From Bacteroidota bacterium (GTDB lineage Bacteria > Bacteroidota > Bacteroidia > Bacteroidales > VadinHA17), in the NCBI GenBank assembly GCA_030593185.1, contig JAUVHQ010000020.1, forward strand, positions 1 through 15,391: a stretch of DNA of 15,391 bases, given 5' to 3'. The translations under genes and the position numbers were made by a program. This document shows, piece by piece, positions 13,190 to 15,391 of this stretch (the stretch's first letter is position 1; each line of letters starts with the position of its first letter). The notes beneath the pieces are model-generated. The model searched no databases and was not told the DNA's origin. It was given only the letters and a program-made list of their open reading frames with translations.

Positions 13190-14451
13190 CTTTTCAGCAA
13201 CACTTCTTTTTCATATTTCCTTATCTCGCTTATTAACTCTTCATCAGGGATAACTTCATTTTTAAGACAATAGTAATTCCAGACAGCCCCGAAAGGTTTT
13301 GTTTTCATCTCCTCTAGCAATGCCAGTCGTTCAAAATTTTTTCCTTCTTCTTCATATTTCAACAAAATGCCTGACGGCTCAAGCAGGGCATACAGAAAAC
13401 TTTTCAGTGCCGCCCTGGCACCAATAACATAAGCTCCAACCCTGTTAATGCTGGCATCGAAGAAGTCAAGACCAATGTGCACCCTTGACAAAGCATCTGA
13501 ACGGACAACCTCCTGAGCAATTAACAATATTTCATCATTCATTGTAACAACATGGTCACTATCCCATCTAACCCCTCTTGTTAAATGAAGTAGTATCTCA
13601 TTTACAAATTGCAGGCATGAAGAAATTTTATCGCCAACACTCTCGGTAGGATGAAAATGTCCGTTATCAAGGCAGATCATTTTATTGTTTTTTGCTGCAT
13701 AAGCAAGGTAGAAATCGTATGAACCGACAACGAAAGATTCACTCCCTATACCAAATAATTTACTTTCAACCGAATCTTTGAGATATTTTTCCGGTATCCT
13801 GTATTCAAATATCTTATCAAGTGATTCTTTCAGCAAACTCCTGTGTCCATACCTGTCAACAGGTGTATCCCTGGCACCATCAGGAATCCAGATATTATGA
13901 ATGCAACTACTATCCAGTTCCAAACCAAAATATTCCCCAATTTCCCTGCATCGTTTTACATGCTCTATCCAGAATTTCCTTACAGATTCATTTTTACTTG
14001 ACAGTGTAAAACCCGCATCAGCTTTTGGGTGTGAAAACAAGGTCGGATTAAAATCCAGTTTTAGTTTGTAGGCACGAGCCCAGTTAATCCAACCCTGAAA
14101 ATGGTCAGGTCTGATCTCATCACGATCAACCCGCCGGTTCCCAAACTCCCCATAAATTGCATGAAGATTAACCCGGTGCTTACCAGGCAACAGGGACAAA
14201 ACTTTTCCCAGATCACTCTTGAGTTCACCCACATTTCTGGCTTTGCCGGGGTAGTTTCCTGTAACCTGAATTCCACCACCTGACAACCCGGCATCCGGAG
14301 TTTCAAAGCCTCCAACATCATCACCCTGCCAGCAATGAAGTGAGAGACTTATATTACTAAGTTTACTGATAACCTGCTCAACATTCACTCCCAGGGAATC
14401 ATATTCCTCCTTTGCAAGCTGGTAAGCTGATTCGATTTTCTTTGGTTTCAT
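13186..14451 (-). CDS. rhaA: L-rhamnose isomerase
   Basis: 421 residues, close to the 419 of E. coli RhaA and alignable end to end from memory. Shared signatures include LHCWQGDDVGGFE (38-50), IQVTGNYPGKAR (61-72), LDFNPTLFSHP (132-142), NIWIPDG (186-192), VESKLFGIGSES (228-239), DNGHFHPTE (262-270), RWDSDHVV (295-302) and HIGLDFFDASINR (325-337). Metal ligands expected from the E. coli enzyme map to H265, D297 and D299 with an offset of +3. The TIM-barrel enzyme converts L-rhamnose to L-rhamnulose in the cytoplasm with Mn2+. It overlaps the permease start by 4 bases; 175 bases of short tandem repeats separate it from the transaldolase-like gene upstream. Related isomerases can accept other aldoses, so the natural substrate is likely but not certain. 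Confidence 0.95.
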   Translation of the reverse strand: MKPKKIESAYQLAKEEYDSLGVNVEQVISKLSNISLSLHCWQGDDVGGFETPDAGLSGGGIQVTGNYPGKARNVGELKSDLGKVLSLLPGKHRVNLHAIYGEFGNRRVDRDEIRPDHFQGWINWARAYKLKLDFNPTLFSHPKADAGFTLSSKNESVRKFWIEHVKRCREIGEYFGLELDSSCIHNIWIPDGARDTPVDRYGHRSLLKESLDKIFEYRIPEKYLKDSVESKLFGIGSESFVVGSYDFYLAYAAKNNKMICLDNGHFHPTESVGDKISSCLQFVNEILLHLTRGVRWDSDHVVTMNDEILLIAQEVVRSDALSRVHIGLDFFDASINRVGAYVIGARAALKSFLYALLEPSGILLKYEEEGKNFERLALLEEMKTKPFGAVWNYYCLKNEVIPDEELISEIRKYEKEVLLKR

Positions 14452-14470
14452 GGCATTATATTGTTAGCTG

Positions 14471-14628
14471 TTACTGGTTACTGGTTACTGAACCTTGAAC
14501 TTTGAACTCTTCGTTCTTCCTTACTTACCCACTCAACTTACTCAACTACTCAACTCTTCTTCAAACCTCAAACCTCAAGCTCTTTGCTCTCAACTTCTCT
14601 GCTCTTTGCTCTTTGCGCTTAGCTCTTT
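14471..14628. repeat. Composite heptamer/octamer tandem arrays between the transaldolase-like gene and rhaA
   Basis: The gap 14452-14626 is almost wholly built of short tandem arrays: TTACTGG x3 (14471-14490), GAACTTT-type x3 (14490-14510), ACTCAACT x3 (14531-14555), TCAAACC x2.9 (14561-14580) and GCTCTTT-type x4 (14601-14628). All but the ACTCAACT block have a 7-bp period. The last unit overlaps the stop codon of the transaldolase-like gene (14627-14629). No gene is seen in the gap. Confidence 0.9.
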
Positions 14629-15391
14629 AGATAAGCGATCTGATCCGCTGATCAAGTTTTTCCTGATCCTGTGCAAAAGTGGCAAGTCCTGCAAGGCTTA
14701 GCAGAGTATCAACAGCAATTTCTCCTTTAGCTATCCGGTCTGCCCACCTTGAATGTTTCGGTATTTTTCCATCTACTTTTATCCATTTCAATTCTTCTTC
14801 GAATAGATCAGGAAAAATATCACCGCAACCCATATTTCTTGCATTTGCACTAAGTTCTTCACCTGTTGCCGAAACGTTTTCATCTATATACCTGGCAAAC
14901 CTGATCTCTTCATCTTTCACTGCCCATATAGTGTCAAACCTGAATTTTTCTTCACTATCATTATTAAATTCAGCCTTATAATCAGTATTCACTTGGGAAT
15001 CAAATATCCCATCCAGCGTATTCCTGCCATTTTTAGCCACTGCAGGAGGAATTGTATATACATTCACTCCTGCCAATGATTTAAGTTGTTCAGCTTCACG
15101 AAGACTGGCAACTATCAGTTTTGTCTTTACCTGATCTTCAGCGGTCAGTTTATTTATCCATCTCTGAGATGAAATAACAGCCTTCTCTCCCACCCATTTG
15201 CCATCTCCAAGATCATTATCAATCATATAGGCAGCAATCCTGCCCATAAATACATTACAATATGATGGTCTGGCTATCAAAGATACCAATACATTAAACC
15301 TTGCACTGAATTCAAGTGTGAAATTCACTCTAACACCTGCTTCTCCAAGTTTTCTTGCCCCTAACAGACCGGTTGCTGTAAATGGCACTTT
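14627..15391 (-). CDS. Transaldolase-family protein, 5' end outside window
   Basis: The frame is open to the window edge; 254 residues are visible. The first visible codons read KVPFTATGLLGARKLGEAG, matching the V-K-x-P-A-T-x-x-G-L-x-A segment of transaldolases, in which the lysine forms the Schiff base; that lysine is the first codon in the window (15389-15391). VNFTLEFSARFN and NVFMGRIAAY (visible about 21-32 and 45-54) match the T-L-x-F-S and S-x-F-V-G-R-I motifs. The GTG at 15388 is internal. The enzyme should be a class I aldolase/transaldolase. It is the most upstream visible gene of the rhaA operon, where RhaD would be expected, so it may cleave a ketose phosphate of that pathway. The C-terminal 90 residues, rich in acidic and aromatic residues, are unlike the short Fsa branch. 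Confidence 0.8.
   Translation of the reverse strand, partial: KVPFTATGLLGARKLGEAGVRVNFTLEFSARFNVLVSLIARPSYCNVFMGRIAAYMIDNDLGDGKWVGEKAVISSQRWINKLTAEDQVKTKLIVASLREAEQLKSLAGVNVYTIPPAVAKNGRNTLDGIFDSQVNTDYKAEFNNDSEEKFRFDTIWAVKDEEIRFARYIDENVSATGEELSANARNMGCGDIFPDLFEEELKWIKVDGKIPKHSRWADRIAKGEIAVDTLLSLAGLATFAQDQEKLDQRIRSLI

Overview
The window looks like chromosomal DNA of an AT-rich, anaerobic or microaerobic member of the Bacteroidota, probably Bacteroidales/Marinilabiliales-like. The reasons are a DUF4492 protein next to cytochrome bd, a two-subunit 2-oxoacid:ferredoxin oxidoreductase, rubrerythrin and rubredoxin, few strong Shine-Dalgarno sites, and intergenic sequence rich in short tandem repeats. 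The placement is inferred from gene content; there is no rRNA or other taxonomic marker.

Bases 1-3881 (+) hold redox and oxygen-defence genes: the 3' part of a rubrerythrin, a 54-residue rubredoxin followed by a GC-rich hairpin, the alpha and beta subunits of a ferredoxin-dependent 2-oxoacid oxidoreductase overlapping by one base, and a stand-alone ferritin-like diiron protein.

Bases 4013-9679 (+) are a very compact run that looks like one operon: an SO_0444-type Cu/Zn efflux permease with a fused heavy-metal-binding domain, an archaeal-type Ogg N-glycosylase/DNA lyase, a ZIP metal transporter, a DUF4492 small membrane protein, and CydA and CydB of cytochrome bd. A 36-residue single-span peptide (9834-9944) follows at some distance. 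A PerR-like Fur regulator (10207-10632) comes next, after a tandem-repeat leader. The theme is metal balance, oxygen consumption, and repair of and defence against oxidative damage.

Bases 10751-11381 (+) are a HEPN/MNT toxin-antitoxin pair (HepT/MntA family). It is followed by a block of imperfect inverted and direct repeats (11397-11572).

Bases 11616-15391 (-) are an L-rhamnose-type catabolic operon, read right to left: a transaldolase-family enzyme (cut by the window edge), L-rhamnose isomerase RhaA, an NCS1-like permease and a 60-residue two-span membrane protein. The last three are joined by 4-base ATGA overlaps. No rhamnulokinase or RhaD aldolase is seen in the window. This segment is visibly richer in G+C than the left half.

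The least expected features are: (i) intergenic arrays of short tandem repeats, mostly about 7 bp, that begin exactly on the stop codons of three different genes; (ii) the pairing of an NCS1-like permease and a transaldolase-family protein with RhaA, suggesting a variant deoxysugar route; (iii) two small membrane proteins flanking or following cydAB; and (iv) substitutions at normally conserved residues in the HepT-like toxin and in the oxidoreductase beta subunit.
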